A stretch of 7,683 nt of DNA from Deltaproteobacteria bacterium (GTDB lineage Bacteria > Desulfobacterota > Anaeroferrophillalia > Anaeroferrophillales > Tharpellaceae), in NCBI GenBank assembly GCA_030633185.1, contig DAOVTG010000118.1:1-7683 (forward strand), written 5' to 3'. The notes under the pieces are model-generated. The model was not told where the DNA came from. It made no database searches and saw nothing but the letters and a program-made list of their open reading frames with translations. Position numbers and translations under genes: made by a program. The first letter of the stretch is position 1. Each line of letters starts with the position of its first letter. Below are positions 6,571 through 7,683 of the stretch, in pieces.

Positions 6571-7458
6571 ATGCTTAATCTCGCCACACTCTGCTTTCCC
6601 GATCAGGAGAAAAGTTGCTTTTACTGCTGCCCGCCGATTCGCGACCCCGAAGCCGACCCACTTGATGCCATCGTCGAAAAACGCCGTCTTTTACGAAGCA
6701 ACCGCCAAGATCTGCAAAAAAACCTGGATAACCCTCATGAGATCTCCGGAGAGGAGTGCTGGGGCTTAGGATTTCTTGACGATCAGGAGAAACAGACGGG
6801 TTGCCTTTTACACCCTTTACGCCATCAGGGAAGCGACCTGCGCCACCTGACCGGTTATCAGTTTAAGTGTGCCAATGCCCTCTGCCGCGAAGCCCTGGTT
6901 TTTGCCGAGCTTTCCGAAGTTGAACAAAAATTCTGCCTTAATCTCTGCCGGGGTATGGACTCTTTTAACTACTCGAGCCGCCGCAACCCCCTGATGCGCC
7001 TCCTCGCCTGGGACAAGGAGATGGTGCAGGTTATCGTTTGTGAAAGCCTTGAAAATGGATTAAAAGTATCTCCAGATAACAAAACCGGGGTTCATTCAAA
7101 CAAGCTCCAAAAAAGCTCTGACTCCACCGGCGGATACGATTTCCTCTGGCAAAAACTAGATTTTCGCCTCGACGGTTTTCTGGCCCTCATGATTGCCAAA
7201 CAAAAAGGTTTAAACTTTCTGCGCCATAATTTAGATGACTATATCCGCTTAAGAGATGATTTAATCTCTGGATTACGGGAACAACTAACTCTGCAAATAA
7301 CCTCTGCGACGCCCCTGATACCCGCCCATAAACTAAAAATCCCACTTAGCCTTTCACGCCTTCTGAAATTTGGTACCGACCTATGGGAACTACCGTCAGG
7401 TTGTGAAGAGCAGGTTCTGCAATATATTGAAAATAAGTTGACTACATTCTCCCTATAA
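6571..7458 (+). CDS. Cysteine-rich protein of unknown function with an N-terminal CxxCC motif
   Basis: 295 residues. The N-terminal 126 residues hold ten of the 12 cysteines: C8, SCFYCCPP (C16, C19, C20), ECWGLGFLD (C63), TGCLLHP (C78), C100, C105, C122 and C126; C157 and C278 are outside. The layout 'C-x2-CC ... GC-LLHP ... C-x4-C ... C-x3-C' suggests a metal-binding domain, loosely like CxxCxxCC (YkgJ-type) proteins and like the minus-strand cysteine-rich gene across the divergent region. The C-terminal 140 residues are helical and Leu-rich, without recognised motifs. No signal peptide or membrane segment is apparent. The ATG is six bases after the regulator's stop and lacks a good ribosome-binding site (GAGG is 17 bases away), so translational coupling to the regulator is likely. 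I do not recognise the family with confidence. Confidence 0.83.
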   Translation: MLNLATLCFPDQEKSCFYCCPPIRDPEADPLDAIVEKRRLLRSNRQDLQKNLDNPHEISGEECWGLGFLDDQEKQTGCLLHPLRHQGSDLRHLTGYQFKCANALCREALVFAELSEVEQKFCLNLCRGMDSFNYSSRRNPLMRLLAWDKEMVQVIVCESLENGLKVSPDNKTGVHSNKLQKSSDSTGGYDFLWQKLDFRLDGFLALMIAKQKGLNFLRHNLDDYIRLRDDLISGLREQLTLQITSATPLIPAHKLKIPLSLSRLLKFGTDLWELPSGCEEQVLQYIENKLTTFSL

Positions 7459-7519
7459 CCTAGTATATCAGCAACCGTGCAAAACAACTTAAAGTAACAG
7501 AGGATAATTGTGTTATTTC

Positions 7520-7573
7520 GCTTCGCCCTCTTGAATGGGGTCAAAGCTTTTACCCCATTCAAGAGGGCGAAGC
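7520..7573. repeat. 54-base near-perfect palindrome in the intergenic gap
   Basis: Two 22-base arms (7520-7541 and 7552-7573) are exactly complementary. The 10-base centre contains AAAGCTTT, itself a palindrome, so the only unpaired position is one C/T pair. The arms run through CTTCGCCCTC and TTGAATGGGGT. Neither side is followed by a T-tract, so it does not look like a standard intrinsic terminator, although it could still stop transcription. It may be a dispersed palindromic repeat, a miniature mobile element or a protein-binding site. It occupies the gap between the cysteine-rich gene and the next start at 7644. Confidence 0.93.
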
Positions 7574-7643
7574 AAAGTGTGCTGATTTTCAGTGTAACTT
7601 AAGTACCATCCCAAGTCGAATATTTACTTTACAGGAACACTAA

Positions 7644-7683
7644 ATGCTTGAGATTACTGTCCGTTCAACTCATATTGATGTCA
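7644..7683 (+). CDS. Start of a gene cut by the window edge, possibly a ribosome hibernation factor (HPF/RaiA)
   Basis: ATG at 7644 is preceded by CAGGAA (7632-7637) six bases upstream, a good ribosome-binding site, and the frame stays open to the end (MLEITVRSTHIDV). A first beta strand followed by an 'H-I-D-V' turn is reminiscent of the N-terminus of HPF/RaiA ribosome hibernation factors, but 13 residues are far too few to be sure. No clear promoter is seen in the 70 bases between the palindrome and the start. Confidence 0.5.
   Translation, partial: MLEITVRSTHIDV

Noticed and set aside
7239..7562. 107-residue minus-strand frame over the end of the second cysteine-rich gene and the palindrome
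   Set aside because: No ribosome-binding site or domain, and it overlaps a better supported gene on the other strand.
7520..7573. Palindrome as an ordinary rho-independent terminator
   Set aside because: No T-tract follows the stem on either strand and the 22-base arms are much longer than typical; kept as a repeat with open function.

Overview
The window looks like part of the chromosome of an anaerobic bacterium. The clues are a soluble iron-sulfur/flavin NADH-oxidising module of the NuoE/NuoF/HoxU (HydABC, BamGHI) kind, cysteine-rich proteins around it, and a XRE-cupin regulator. Desulfobacterota ('Deltaproteobacteria') would fit best, but that is an inference from gene content; nothing here is a taxonomic marker.

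Layout. The left three quarters (14-5652) is read on the minus strand. In order of transcription it holds a 224-residue cysteine-rich protein of CxxC/CC type (5652-4978), a NuoE-like [2Fe-2S] subunit (4929-4357), a three-part NuoF-like flavoprotein (4376-2418), a 239-residue HoxU-type ferredoxin subunit that lacks any catalytic domain (2373-1654), and a P-loop ATPase fused to a PD-(D/E)XK nuclease-like domain (1612-14). The first four are closely spaced and probably form one operon. The ATPase follows after 41 bases with no visible terminator, but functionally it looks like a separate accessory gene. A 252-base divergent region (5653-5904) separates this block from the plus-strand genes: a XRE-cupin regulator (5905-6564), a second cysteine-rich protein (6571-7458) and, after a gap holding a long palindrome, the first 13 codons of a gene cut by the window edge (7644 onward).

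How it may work. NADH would be oxidised at the FMN of the NuoF-like subunit. Electrons would pass through its own clusters, the NuoE cluster and the HoxU-type chain of one [2Fe-2S] and up to three [4Fe-4S] clusters, to an acceptor not encoded here. No hydrogenase, formate dehydrogenase, benzoyl-CoA reductase or membrane Complex I subunit is in the window, so the module is an orphan as seen. The XRE-cupin protein lies divergent to the operon and is the obvious candidate regulator.

Most unusual points: a 15-base unit carrying a Shine-Dalgarno sequence, present three times in tandem in front of the HoxU-type gene; loss of the usual histidine cluster ligand in that protein; a 54-base almost perfect palindrome without terminator features; and two cysteine-rich proteins of obscure function on either side of one regulator. 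I see no clear RNA gene, CRISPR array or insertion sequence.
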